From: Streptomyces sp. CGMCC 4.7035
GTDB lineage: Bacteria; Actinomycetota; Actinomycetes; Streptomycetales; Streptomycetaceae
NCBI RefSeq assembly: GCF_031583065.1
Contig: NZ_CP134053.1
Coordinates: 3,348,001-3,412,000, forward strand
Reading direction: 5' to 3'
Length of the DNA stretch: 64,000 nt
Shown here: positions 1 through 8,545 of the stretch, piece by piece
Numbering within the stretch: the first letter of the stretch is position 1
Layout of the letters: each line of letters begins with the position of its first letter
Position numbers and translations under genes: made by a program
Notes under the pieces: model-generated
Databases searched by the model: none
Told to the model about the DNA's origin: nothing
Seen by the model: the letters and a program-made list of their open reading frames with translations, nothing else

Positions 1-540
1 CGACTCGTCCACCGCGGCGACGCCGTCGATGACGTCGCCGTCCGCCGGGATCATCTCGCCCGCCTCGACCAGCACGACGTCCAGCGGCTTCAGGGCGGTG
101 GCGGCGACCGCCTCGGTGCGGGCGCTGCGCAGGTTCGTGCCCCAGCGCCAGTCGAGCAGTCGCAGCGCCACCGTGTCCGTGCGCGCCCTGCGCAGTGACT
201 CGGCCTGCGCCTTGCCCCGCCCCTCCGCGACGGCCTCGGCGAGGTTGGCGAAGACCACCGTCAGCCACAGCCAGGCGCTGATGACCCAGGTGAAGACGGC
301 CGGGTGGAACAGGGCGGACAGGCTCGTCAGCGCGGCTCCGACGCTGACCACGAACAACACCGGGTTCTTGATCAGGATCCTCGGGTGCAGTTTGCGCAGT
401 GCCTCGGGGAAGGAGCGGACCAGCTGGGCGGGTTCGAAGAGGCCGCTCGGAGCACGGCGCCGGGCTCCTCCTCCTGGTGCGGGCCCTGAGGAGCTTTGGG
501 GGCGGGACGGCGGGGCCTGCTCGGGCGCGGCGGGATACAT
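1..540 (-). CDS. kdpB: Second KdpB-type K+ P-type ATPase (N-terminal 180 codons, runs off left edge)
   Basis: Reading the minus strand from an ATG at 538-540 gives 180 codons open to the window edge. The protein matches the N-terminal part of the complete KdpB at 12406: a proline/alanine-rich leader, the LFEPAQL segment, the first membrane helices ([18 protein letters not shown]), the GRGKAQAE stretch and the actuator start GEMIPADGDVIDG ending at DES. A GAAGGA ribosome site sits just before the ATG. KdpB is the ATP-hydrolysing subunit of the KdpFABC K+ pump. Unusually, nothing resembling kdpA or kdpF lies upstream of it: the next 477 bases are non-coding and lead to a divergent gene. It is therefore either a stand-alone kdpB or the first gene of a rearranged kdp cluster. 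The phosphorylation site and the rest lie outside the window. Confidence 0.9.
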   Translation of the reverse strand, partial: MYPAAPEQAPPSRPQSSSGPAPGGGARRRAPSGLFEPAQLVRSFPEALRKLHPRILIKNPVLFVVSVGAALTSLSALFHPAVFTWVISAWLWLTVVFANLAEAVAEGRGKAQAESLRRARTDTVALRLLDWRWGTNLRSARTEAVAATALKPLDVVLVEAGEMIPADGDVIDGVAAVDES

Positions 541-1017
541 GAGTCCTTCGTGGTTCGGCGTGGCACGCGCCAGGGCATGCCGACGGGCTGGTCGGTGGAC
601 GGGAAGCGGGTGCGGGCCCGTGCGGTGCCGGGGCCCCGGCACCGCACGGTGGTGCGCGGACGTCGGCGCGGGAAGACGACGGGACGTCACGCGCTGGTGC
701 CTGCCTTCGGGACACGCACCGGCCCGCCGCGAGCCGCGTTCGGATTGGGGACTCCGGAGTCGGTGAGGCCGTTGACGCCCCCGGCCTCGGCGGCGGACCA
801 CAGGAACCTATCCGCGATCGATGGCTGAACAACCCTGTTCAGCACGGAACTTGCGGCTTTCATACGGGTCCGGCGCGAGCGCCGTCAAGGTCCCGTCAAA
901 CCCGGCTGAGTAGCCGTCAGGAAGCCGTCAACGACAGCCGGCCATGGCCGAATCCGGTCGCACACTGATCGACGACGGGGGACGGGCGACCGTCCGTGGC
1001 GTGACGTTGGAGGGACC
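541..1017. other. Intergenic region between divergent kdpB and membrane sensor gene
   Basis: No coding region is supported here: short open frames have no ribosome sites and no family resemblance. The stretch holds the four-half-site repeat at 884-931 and the start regions of two divergent genes. Confidence 0.6.
884..931 (+). promoter_or_regulatory. Putative KdpE box A (four direct half-sites)
   Basis: Half-sites GTCAA (884), GTCAA (895), GTCAG (916) and GTCAA (927) are spaced 11, 21 and 11 bases, so all fall on one face of the helix. The same spacing recurs before four other units of the potassium island, always in the same orientation as the downstream plus-strand gene. Eleven-base direct repeats are typical of OmpR/PhoB-family regulators, to which KdpE belongs. 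Assignment to KdpE is inference. A CACACT hexamer at 961, 34 bases after the last half-site, could be the -10 element. Confidence 0.6.
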
Positions 1018-2592
1018 GTGACTCTCACGGCCGGCACAGCGCAGGGTCCTCGGACCGAGGGGGAGACACCGCCACCGCAGGAGGCGATCGTCCCGGCCGG
1101 CAGTGGCTCCGGACCGGACGGACGCGAGGGTTCACCGACAGGCGATCCCGGTCCTGAGCCGCACCCGGGCCAGCAGGCCGTGGCCGCGCGGGCCGCTCTG
1201 CGCCGCCGCTACTGGGCATCCGTGCCCGCGCGGCTGCGTCTTCTGCGCGCGGCCACGGTCCTGCTCGCCGCCGCCGTGGCGGTGCTGCTGACCGTCGCCG
1301 GCCTGGCCGCGAACGGCATGTGGGACGGCGTGGCCGGACGGGACGCGCCGCGTACGACCAGCGCCGCCGACCTTGACCTCGCCCTGAACGACATGGACGC
1401 CCAGGCCGCCAACATCCTGCTGTCCAGCGGCGATGCTGGAAAGGGCCGCCTGCGGACCCCGTATGAGAAGGCGGTCGGCTTCTACGGTGACGCGCGGCGC
1501 GAGATAGGGCACGACCTGCGCACCCTCGCCGTCGCCGCGCAGGGAAACGGGTCCGACGAGAAGACGGTCGAGAACCTCACCGACGACTTCGCCGAATACC
1601 AGGAACTCATCGGACGCGCCCTGGAGAACGACGGGCGCCCCGGAGGCAAGCCGTCGGCCCTCGCTGACTACCGCAGGGCGACCGACCTGCTGCAGAGCAG
1701 CCTGCTGCCCGCGTCACGCAGGTTGGTGTCCTCGAACGACAGCGTGTTCGACGCGAAGTACACCGCGGCACGCTCGGCCCTCTCGGGGCAGCTCGCGGCC
1801 ACGGTCGCCCTCGGCGTGCTCCTGCTGGCCGCCCTCGGGGCCCTGCAGTGGTACCTGACCCGGCGCTTCCGCCGGATTCTGAACCCGCCCCTCCTCGCCG
1901 CCACCGTGTGTGCGCTGCTCGCGGTGATCCTCGGCGCTCAGATGCTGTCCTCCTCGGCGGCGAATCTGCGGGGCGCCCGGCGCGACGCGTTCGACTCCGT
2001 CGTGGCCCTCTCGCGGGCCCGGGCGATCGCCTACGACGCCAACGCCGACGAGAGCCGCTATCTCCTCGACCCGCAGCGCCGCGACCAGTACGCGCGGGCG
2101 TTCCTCGCCAAGTCGCAGGAGCTGTACGGCGTGAAGGGCGCGACTCTTTCGTCGTACGACTCCGAACTGGCCACCACCTGGCAGGCGTACGAGTCCGATC
2201 ACCACGATCTGCGGTTCACCGGCGAGTTCCGGCGGGAGCTGGACAACATCACCTTCCCCGGTGAGCGGGCGGCAGCCGAGAAGACGGTTGACGCGTACGT
2301 CGTCTACCAGGGCGATGACCGGAAGATACGGGCCCTGCTGGCCGCAGGGAAGGAGAGCGAGGCGGTCGAGTTCTGCATGGGCTGGCAGCCGGGCACCTCC
2401 AACGCGCACTTCGGGGCGTGGATGGCGGCCCTGGACAAGGTGACCGGCATCAACCGCGCCCACTTCACGGCCTCGGTCGACGCGGGCCGCTCGGCGGTCA
2501 CCGGCCTGCTCCCGTGGGCGGGCGGGCTGCTGGCCGTCGCCGTCGCCCTCACCGCTCTCGGACTGCGGCCCAGGCTGGCCGAGTTCCGTTAG
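1018..2592 (+). CDS. Four-helix membrane protein with two extracytoplasmic domains (GlnX-like topology)
   Basis: The GTG at 1018 follows GGAGGGA at a good distance. The 524-residue product has a disordered Pro/Glu-rich cytoplasmic N-terminus, a hydrophobic segment near residues 78-100, a helical extracytoplasmic domain, two adjacent membrane segments near 260-310, a second helical domain containing a DANADESRYLLDP stretch, and a last membrane segment near the C-terminus. It has no kinase, HAMP or methyl-accepting domain. The layout resembles actinobacterial GlnX, a membrane sensor that works with GlnH and PknG, but I base this on topology only. KdpE box A lies 87 bases upstream, which suggests potassium-linked expression. 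The 3' end overlaps the convergent antiporter gene by four bases. Confidence 0.7.
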   Translation: MTLTAGTAQGPRTEGETPPPQEAIVPAGSGSGPDGREGSPTGDPGPEPHPGQQAVAARAALRRRYWASVPARLRLLRAATVLLAAAVAVLLTVAGLAANGMWDGVAGRDAPRTTSAADLDLALNDMDAQAANILLSSGDAGKGRLRTPYEKAVGFYGDARREIGHDLRTLAVAAQGNGSDEKTVENLTDDFAEYQELIGRALENDGRPGGKPSALADYRRATDLLQSSLLPASRRLVSSNDSVFDAKYTAARSALSGQLAATVALGVLLLAALGALQWYLTRRFRRILNPPLLAATVCALLAVILGAQMLSSSAANLRGARRDAFDSVVALSRARAIAYDANADESRYLLDPQRRDQYARAFLAKSQELYGVKGATLSSYDSELATTWQAYESDHHDLRFTGEFRRELDNITFPGERAAAEKTVDAYVVYQGDDRKIRALLAAGKESEAVEFCMGWQPGTSNAHFGAWMAALDKVTGINRAHFTASVDAGRSAVTGLLPWAGGLLAVAVALTALGLRPRLAEFR

Positions 2593-4163
2593 GCGTCCGC
2601 CAGCCGGGCCTCCTCCAGGTCGAGGGAGCGCTGGAGCCGGCGGCGGGTGGTGTCACTGATGCGGTGGGCGTCGTACAGCCGCTGCAGTTCCACCGTCTCC
2701 ACGGCGATCAGATCGCGGCGGAGCTGGCGGTAGACCAGATCGGCGGACCCGGTCGCGACCGCGGTGCCGTTTTGCCCGGTCAGGCGCTCGTGGGCGTCGT
2801 CGAGGCGGGCGTTCAGGCCCCGGCGCAGCCGGTCGAGGACGATGTCCGGTGCGGCCTCCAGTTCTGCGAGCTCCTCCAGGCGGGCGAGGCCGGCGTGGGC
2901 GAGGTGGGAGCGGGCCTCGGCCTCTTCCCGCTCGGTGTGGGCGGGTTCCAGGGCGATGCCGGAGCGGCGGACGACCGGGGCGAGGGTGAAGCCCTGCACG
3001 ACGAGGGTGACGACCACGACCGAGGTGGTCAGGACGAGGACGAGTGGCCGGTCGGCGAGGGCGGTGCCGTTCTTCGCGATCTCCGGGATGGACAGCGCGG
3101 CCGCCAGTGGCATCACGCCCCGGGTGCCCGCCCAGGTCAGCACGACCGGGATCCGCCAGTTCATCCGGCCGACCGCGCCCTTGCGCTGGACCACCGCCGA
3201 CAGCGGCGCGATCCACAGCAGCCGTACGGCGATGAGTGTGCCGGCCACGGCGAGGGCGTACAGCGGCCAGCCCTGGTCGCCGTCGGCCAGGGCCCGCACC
3301 TCGGCGGGCAGCGCCAGCCCGATGAGGGAGAACACCACGCTCTCCAGCAGGAACACCACCGTGCCGTACACCGCGTGCAGCTGGAGGCGGATGCGGGCGT
3401 TGGTGAGGCGGTCGCCCCGGCCACCGAGGACGACACCGGCGACCACGCACGAGGTCACGCCGGAGGTGTGCGCGACCTCCGCGAGCAGGTAGGCGGCGTA
3501 GGGGGTGACCAGCGCGATCACCGTCTCCAGGACCGGGTCCTCGGTGCGCCGCCGGATCAGGGCGATCACGCCGGCGACCGCGGCGCCGATCAGTGTGCCG
3601 CCGCCGGCCAGGATCAGGAACTGGCCGCCCGCCGCGCCCCAGTCGGCGGCTGCGGAGGCCACGGCGATGCCGGCCGCCACCCGGACCAGCACCAGGGAGG
3701 TGGCGTCGTTGAAGAGGCTCTCCGCTTGGACCAGGGTCTGCACCTTCGGCGGTAGCGACAGGCGCCGCCCGAGCGCGGTGACGGCCACCGGGTCGGTGCT
3801 TGCCAGGACCGCGCCCAGCACGAACGCCATCTGCCAGGACAACGGTGTCACCCACACCGCGACCGCGCTCACGGCGGCGGCCGAGGCGAGCACCAGCCCT
3901 ATGGCGAGGATGCCGACCGGTTTCCACACCGCCCGGAGCTCGCGCCAGGGCATCTCCTCCGCACTCGCGTACAGCAGGGGCGGCAGCACGACCAAGCCGA
4001 TGATCTCGGGGCTGATCTCGATCTGCGGGGTGCCCGGCAGCAGGGCCACCGCCAGACCGGCGACGACCAGCAGGGAAGGTGCGGGGATACGCCACCGGCG
4101 GGCGAAAGTCGAGACCACCGTGGCGAGGACCACGAGGGCGAGGACCGTACCGACGCTGCGCAT
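2589..4163 (-). CDS. CPA1-family Na+(K+)/H+ antiporter
   Basis: The 524-residue product is an integral membrane protein with about a dozen hydrophobic segments from residue 3 to about 405 and a hydrophilic, Glu/Arg-rich C-terminal tail of about 120 residues. CPA1 hallmarks are visible: ASTDPVAVTAL in the ion-binding helix and ESLFNDATSLV in the next. The family exchanges Na+ or K+ for protons across the cytoplasmic membrane. I chose ATG 4163 because GGGAGA precedes it and MRSVGTVLALVV begins the first helix; a longer frame to 4238 has no ribosome site. It is divergent from the kdpD-like gene at 4401 and shares its intergenic region with KdpE box B, whose orientation favours the other gene. 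Confidence 0.88.
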   Translation of the reverse strand: MRSVGTVLALVVLATVVSTFARRWRIPAPSLLVVAGLAVALLPGTPQIEISPEIIGLVVLPPLLYASAEEMPWRELRAVWKPVGILAIGLVLASAAAVSAVAVWVTPLSWQMAFVLGAVLASTDPVAVTALGRRLSLPPKVQTLVQAESLFNDATSLVLVRVAAGIAVASAAADWGAAGGQFLILAGGGTLIGAAVAGVIALIRRRTEDPVLETVIALVTPYAAYLLAEVAHTSGVTSCVVAGVVLGGRGDRLTNARIRLQLHAVYGTVVFLLESVVFSLIGLALPAEVRALADGDQGWPLYALAVAGTLIAVRLLWIAPLSAVVQRKGAVGRMNWRIPVVLTWAGTRGVMPLAAALSIPEIAKNGTALADRPLVLVLTTSVVVVTLVVQGFTLAPVVRRSGIALEPAHTEREEAEARSHLAHAGLARLEELAELEAAPDIVLDRLRRGLNARLDDAHERLTGQNGTAVATGSADLVYRQLRRDLIAVETVELQRLYDAHRISDTTRRRLQRSLDLEEARLADA

Positions 4164-4257
4164 GCCGTCTCCCTGGGGCTTTCGGAGAACCGCTGTGGCT
4201 CCCCGGCCGACCAGACTTCCCGGCACACCTGCCGTCACCCTATCGGGCGCAGGTTAC

Positions 4258-4305
4258 GTCAAGACAGTGTCAAGGTCCCCGGGACCGGCGCCAAGGAAGC
4301 GCTAA
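4258..4305 (+). promoter_or_regulatory. Putative KdpE box B
   Basis: GTCAA occurs at 4258 and 4269. The weaker GCCAA at 4290 and GCTAA at 4301 complete the 11-21-11 spacing seen at the other boxes. The box ends 96 bases before the kdpD-like gene at 4401. Confidence 0.5.
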
Positions 4306-4340
4306 CAACCGCGCCGACCGGCCCGCGAAGGGGCTTCCTT

Positions 4341-4400
4341 GGAAGGAGGGACCCCTGGCTACAGGGGAGTTGATCCAGTGAGCGGAGCGCGTCGGCGGCG
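4341..4400 (+). promoter_or_regulatory. Leader of the kdpD-like gene with distant Shine-Dalgarno and hairpin
   Basis: A strong GGAAGGAGGG at 4341-4350 lies about 50 bases before the only possible start (an in-frame stop sits at 4371-4373). It is followed by a perfect six-pair hairpin CCCCTG/CAGGGG at 4352-4367. Immediately before ATG 4401 the ribosome site is poor. The layout could mean translation control or a small leader ORF (TTG ATC CAG TGA at 4370), but this is speculative. Confidence 0.3.
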
Positions 4401-6896
4401 ATGAGTGACGTACGGCCCGGACGACTGAAGGTCTACCTTGGGGCAGCCCCGGGAGTCGGCAAGACCTACCGCATGCTCGACGAGGGGCGGCGCCGAGCCG
4501 CCCGCGGGGCGGACGTGGTGGTGGGGTTCGCGGAGCCCCACGGGCGCCCGCACACCGAGGCGATGCTCGACGGACTGGAGACCGTCCCCCGAGCGGCCTG
4601 CACCTACCGCGGCGGACGGTTCGAGGAGATGGACCTGGCCGCGCTGCTCGCCCGTCACCCCCAGGTGGCGATCGTCGACGAGTTCGCGCACACCAACGTG
4701 CCCGGCGAGGGCCGCAACGCCAAGCGCTGGCAGGACATCGAGACCCTGCTCGACGCGGGCATCGACGTCATCACCGCGCTGAACATCCAGCACCTGGCCT
4801 CCCTCAACGACGTGGTCGAGAAGATCACCGGGGTGCCGCAGCACGAGACGCTGCCCGACGAGGTCGTACGGCGCGCCTGGCAGATCGAACTGGTGGACAT
4901 GCCGCCCGAGGGGCTGCGACGGCGCATGGCGCACGGCAACGTCTACGCCCCGGAGAAGGTCGACGCCGCCCTCGCCAACTACTTCCGGCCCGGAAACCTC
5001 ACCGCGCTGCGGCAGTTGGCGCTGCTGTGGGTGGCCGACCGGGTCGACGAGGCGCTGCAGGAGTACCGCTCGCAGCACGGCATCGGCGGGGTGTGGGAGA
5101 CCCGGGAGCGGGTGGTCGTCGCGCTGACCGGAGGGCCGGAGGGCGACACGCTGATCCGGCGGGCGGCCCGGATCGCCGACCGGTCAGCGGGAGGGGATCT
5201 GCTCGCCGTGCACGTGGCCCGCAGCGACGGGCTCGCGGACGGCGTCTCGCACGCCTCGCTGGCCCGTCAGCGCAGACTGGTGGAGGACCTCGGGGGCAGC
5301 TACCACTCGGTGGTCGGCGACGACGTGGCCACCACGCTGGTGGAGTTCGCCCGTGCCGAGAACGCCACCCAGCTGGTCCTGGGCACCAGCCGCCGTGGCC
5401 GGCTGGCCCGGTTCCTCACCGGCCCGGGCACGGGGGAGACCGTGACCGAGCTGTCCGGCGACATCGACGTCCACCGGGTCACCCACGAGCGCGCCGGCCG
5501 CGGCACCCTGCTCCCGTCACGACGCCGCACCCTGTCGACGGCCCGGATGATCGCCGGTCCGGTGACCGGCCTGGTACTGCCGGTGCTCCTCACGATCGTC
5601 CTCGCCCAACTGCGCGGGACGCTGAACCTGACCAGCGAGGCCCTGCTGTTCCTGCTCGCCGTAGTGGGCGTGGCCTGCATAGGCGGGGTCGCCTCGGCGG
5701 TCATCGCCTCGATCACGGCCTCCCTGCTGCTCAACTACTGGTTCATCCCGCCCATCGGCGCCTTCACCCTCGACGACCCGAACGCCCTGCTCGCCCTGGC
5801 GGTGTTCGCGGTCGTCGCTGCCACCGTGGCCGCCGTCGTCGACCGCTCCCTGCGCCTGTCGCGCCGCTCCGCCCGCGCGACGGCCGAGGCGGAGACCATG
5901 TCGTCCCTGGCCGGCAGCATCGTGCGCGGAGAAGCGACCATTCCCGCCCTGCTGGAGCGGACCCGCGAGACCTTCTGCATGGAATCGGCGGGCCTGGTGG
6001 ACGAGCCGCCCGACGAAGCGGGCGTGACAGCCGTGCCCGCCGGTCCCGGAGCCTGGCTCGCGCTGCGGGGTCGCACCCTGTCGTCGTCCGAGCGGCGGGT
6101 GCTGGCCGCGTTCGCCGCCCACGTCGGATCGGCGGTCGAACGGGCCCGGCTCGCCGAGGCCGCAGCCGAGGTGGAGCCGGTCAAGGCCGCAGACCGCCTG
6201 CGCACGGCCCTGCTGCGGGCCGTCGGTCACGACCTGCGCACCCCGCTCGCGGCCGGCTGGGCCGCGGTGGCCTCGCTGCGCAGCCGGGACGTCGAGTTCT
6301 CCCCGGAGGATCGGGACGAACTCCTGGCCACCGCCGACGAGTCCATGGCCAAGCTCAACCGTCTCGTGGAGAACCTCCTCGACCTCAGCCGCCTGGAAGC
6401 GGGCGCCCTCACACTGAACCTCCGGGCCACCACCCTGGAGGAGGTCCTCCCGATGGCACTCGCGGACGTCTGCGACGTGGACGTGGCGGACCTGGAGGAG
6501 ATCCCGGCGGTGCTCGCCGACCCGCCGCTGCTGGAACGGGTGATCGCCAACCTGGTCACCAACGCCGCCCGCCACACGCCCTCGGGCAGCAGAGTGCTGG
6601 TCACCGCCAGCGCCCTCGCCGGCCGGGTGGAGCTGAGGGTCGTGGACCGGGGACCCGGCCTGCCCACAGAGGGCCGCGAGCATCTCTTCGAGCCCTTCCA
6701 GCGGCTCGGCGACACCGACAACACCACCGGCCTCGGTCTCGGACTGGCCCTCGCCCGCGGCCTGACCGAAGCCATGAACGGCACCCTCAGCCCCGAGGAC
6801 ACCCCCGGCGGCGGCCTCACGATGGTGGTGTCGCTGCCCTTCGCCGCACAGCCCTTGAGCGTTGTACCGACCGAGCAGAGCGCAGGAGGTGCGTGA
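4401..6896 (+). CDS. kdpD: KdpD-type K+/osmosensor histidine kinase (paralogue 1)
   Basis: The 831-residue product has the full KdpD layout: an N-terminal KdpD domain with Walker A GAAPGVGKT (14-22) and the VDEFAHTN motif near 94, a universal-stress-like domain near 240-360, the DUF4118 membrane block near 385-500, a short GAF-like linker, the HisKA site VGHDLRTPL with phosphorylatable His610, and an HATPase domain with the GLGLGLALARG lid. Such kinases sense low K+ or osmotic stress and phosphorylate KdpE. No response regulator is adjacent; the only KdpE in view is at 15355. Its TGA overlaps the ATG of the DUF4118 gene by one base (TGATG), so the two are translationally coupled. Confidence 0.9.
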   Translation: MSDVRPGRLKVYLGAAPGVGKTYRMLDEGRRRAARGADVVVGFAEPHGRPHTEAMLDGLETVPRAACTYRGGRFEEMDLAALLARHPQVAIVDEFAHTNVPGEGRNAKRWQDIETLLDAGIDVITALNIQHLASLNDVVEKITGVPQHETLPDEVVRRAWQIELVDMPPEGLRRRMAHGNVYAPEKVDAALANYFRPGNLTALRQLALLWVADRVDEALQEYRSQHGIGGVWETRERVVVALTGGPEGDTLIRRAARIADRSAGGDLLAVHVARSDGLADGVSHASLARQRRLVEDLGGSYHSVVGDDVATTLVEFARAENATQLVLGTSRRGRLARFLTGPGTGETVTELSGDIDVHRVTHERAGRGTLLPSRRRTLSTARMIAGPVTGLVLPVLLTIVLAQLRGTLNLTSEALLFLLAVVGVACIGGVASAVIASITASLLLNYWFIPPIGAFTLDDPNALLALAVFAVVAATVAAVVDRSLRLSRRSARATAEAETMSSLAGSIVRGEATIPALLERTRETFCMESAGLVDEPPDEAGVTAVPAGPGAWLALRGRTLSSSERRVLAAFAAHVGSAVERARLAEAAAEVEPVKAADRLRTALLRAVGHDLRTPLAAGWAAVASLRSRDVEFSPEDRDELLATADESMAKLNRLVENLLDLSRLEAGALTLNLRATTLEEVLPMALADVCDVDVADLEEIPAVLADPPLLERVIANLVTNAARHTPSGSRVLVTASALAGRVELRVVDRGPGLPTEGREHLFEPFQRLGDTDNTTGLGLGLALARGLTEAMNGTLSPEDTPGGGLTMVVSLPFAAQPLSVVPTEQSAGGA

Positions 6897-7681
6897 TGAG
6901 CACAGTGGCCGACACCTGGAGGCCGCACCGTATGGGAAGAGACCGTGCCATGTTCTGGACCTGGCCGCTGCGGGACCGGCTCGCCCTGGCGGCGGGTCTC
7001 GCTGCTCCCTTCCTGGTGGCGCTAGCGCTCGTGCCCTTCCGCACGAGCCTGTCGCACACGAACGCTGCCCTCATCCTCGTCGTGGTGGTCGTCGCGGTGG
7101 CTGCGCTGGGCAGCCGTTCGGCGGGTGTGGTGGCCGCGCTGTCGGCGGCGGCCTGGTTCGACTTCTTCCTCACCCGGCCGTACGAGACCTTCGACATCAC
7201 CGCCTCCAGGGACATCGAGACGGCGGTCCTGCTGCTGGTCGTAGGTCTGATCGTGTCCCAACTGGCGGCCCGGGCCCGCCGCCTGGAGGTGATCACGGTC
7301 ACGGACGCCGCCTACCTCTCGCGCATCCACCGCGTCGCGACCCTCGACGCAGATACCGTCGTCGACGAGGTCCGCCGTGAACTCACCGAACTCCTCGGCC
7401 TGAACGCTTGCCGTTTCCAGTACGGCACCCTGCTGGGACAGCCGCCCCGGCTGCACAACGACGGCAGCATGACGGTGGGCAGGCGCTCCTGGGACGTGGA
7501 CGCCGCGGGATGGCCCGAGGGTGAGATCGAGCTGCGCGTCCACGGCAACGCCCGCTACCTCGGCCGTTTTATGCTGACCCCGGGGCCGGGCTCCGTACCC
7601 CCGCTCCAGGCCAGGCTGGTCGCGGCGACGCTGGCCGATCAGACGGGGGCCGCTCTGGACACGTCGGGGCCGGCCGGCTGA
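6896..7681 (+). CDS. DUF4118 membrane protein with C-terminal sensor-like domain
   Basis: The start ATG 6896-6898 shares its A with the stop of the upstream kinase. The 261-residue product carries, at residues 20-130, the four-helix DUF4118 block normally found inside KdpD (SAAAWFDFFLTRPYETF corresponds to the KdpD extracytoplasmic turn), followed by a soluble domain of about 130 residues that looks GAF-like but has no kinase motifs. I infer an accessory sensor subunit for the kinase, because of the shared domain and tight coupling. No catalytic function can be assigned. Confidence 0.75.
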   Translation: MSTVADTWRPHRMGRDRAMFWTWPLRDRLALAAGLAAPFLVALALVPFRTSLSHTNAALILVVVVVAVAALGSRSAGVVAALSAAAWFDFFLTRPYETFDITASRDIETAVLLLVVGLIVSQLAARARRLEVITVTDAAYLSRIHRVATLDADTVVDEVRRELTELLGLNACRFQYGTLLGQPPRLHNDGSMTVGRRSWDVDAAGWPEGEIELRVHGNARYLGRFMLTPGPGSVPPLQARLVAATLADQTGAALDTSGPAG

Positions 7682-7694
7682 GCCGACCCGGAAC

Positions 7695-8261
7695 TCACTC
7701 CAGGCCGGACGCTTTGAACACGGCGCGGGCGGTCTCCTGGTCCACGCGCCGGGAGATGCGCTGCAAGGCGGTCGCGCCGCACAGCAGCGAGCCGTCGGCG
7801 GCGGCCTTCCGCGCGCCCTCGTCCAGGCAGAACCACAGCTGCGGGTTGCGCACGAAGACCTCGGGATCGATCTCGACGCGACCGCCCAACGCGTCCCGCA
7901 GCAGGAGCCGCTGCGAGATGCCGTCCAAGCAGCGGACCGACACCAGCAGGTCCGTCCGCACCCGGTACTCGCGCACCAGCCGACGCGAAGCCAGCCAGTT
8001 CCCGCCCGCGGACACCCGGGCGGGATACAGCACGACGAAGAGCAGCCCGGCCAGAGCGAGCCACAGCGCGGCGCGCCACAGGGCGAGCCGGCCCGTGCCC
8101 CAGTCGACCAGGAGCAGCAGAACGAGCAGTACGCCGCCGCAGCGGACGGAGCTCCACAACTCCTGCGTCCAGTCACGGTCGTTCGTGGCTTGCGCGGCGC
8201 TGTCCGGTCCATCTGCGGGCGCGTCGAACGGTCCTCGGCATACGTCGTCACGGCGTCCCAT
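7695..8261 (-). CDS. Two-helix membrane protein of unknown function
   Basis: The 188-residue product starts MGRRDDVCRG. It has a hydrophilic leader, two membrane segments (about 38-55 and 62-80) and a soluble C-terminal domain of about 105 residues that contains SVRCLDGISQRLLLRD and LQRISRRVDQETARAVF. I do not recognise the family. A longer frame to 8357 exists, but ATG 8261 is a more natural start. It is convergent with the DUF4118 gene and divergent from kimA. Confidence 0.55.
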   Translation of the reverse strand: MGRRDDVCRGPFDAPADGPDSAAQATNDRDWTQELWSSVRCGGVLLVLLLLVDWGTGRLALWRAALWLALAGLLFVVLYPARVSAGGNWLASRRLVREYRVRTDLLVSVRCLDGISQRLLLRDALGGRVEIDPEVFVRNPQLWFCLDEGARKAAADGSLLCGATALQRISRRVDQETARAVFKASGLE

Positions 8262-8401
8262 GACTGCGACGCTAGTGATCGGAGAACCGCGAGCCACGTG
8301 CCTTGATGCGGCTCTGACGGAAATCGCATGGTTCCTTGCGTCCTGACGTCCGGGCACGTTGCCCAGATGACGGCTGCGGACAGCCGCTCGTGGGACAGGC
8401 C

Positions 8402-8449
8402 GTCAAGATGCCGTCAAGTTCGGCCGCCCGGGCGCGAAGAAGCCGCAAG
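8402..8449 (+). promoter_or_regulatory. Putative KdpE box C
   Basis: GTCAA occurs at 8402 and 8413. Degenerate GCGAA (8434) and GCAAG (8445) keep the 11-21-11 spacing. The box ends 97 bases before kimA. GAACCT at 8479 is a possible -10 at the same distance as in boxes A and E. Confidence 0.5.
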
Positions 8450-8545
8450 GGACAGTCGGAAAGGACGAGAAAGGGACAGAACCTGGGTGCAGCCGCGCAC
8501 TCATAAGCCTTCGTGCGCGGCCGACGCACGAAGGAGCACACACCC

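Noticed and set aside
29..766. Plus-strand frame of 245 codons
   Set aside because: It is the antisense shadow of the partial kdpB; the same shadow text appears opposite the complete kdpB.
2653..4095. 480-codon minus-strand frame
   Set aside because: Out-of-frame shadow of the antiporter gene, Arg/Pro-rich without motifs.
5027..7681. 884-codon plus-strand frame
   Set aside because: Its first 620 codons are an Arg/Pro-rich shadow of the kdpD-like gene; only the last 261 codons from 6896 form a real gene.
8262..8545. ydaO/c-di-AMP riboswitch before kimA
   Set aside because: I could not see the conserved core; the leader instead has the direct-repeat box.
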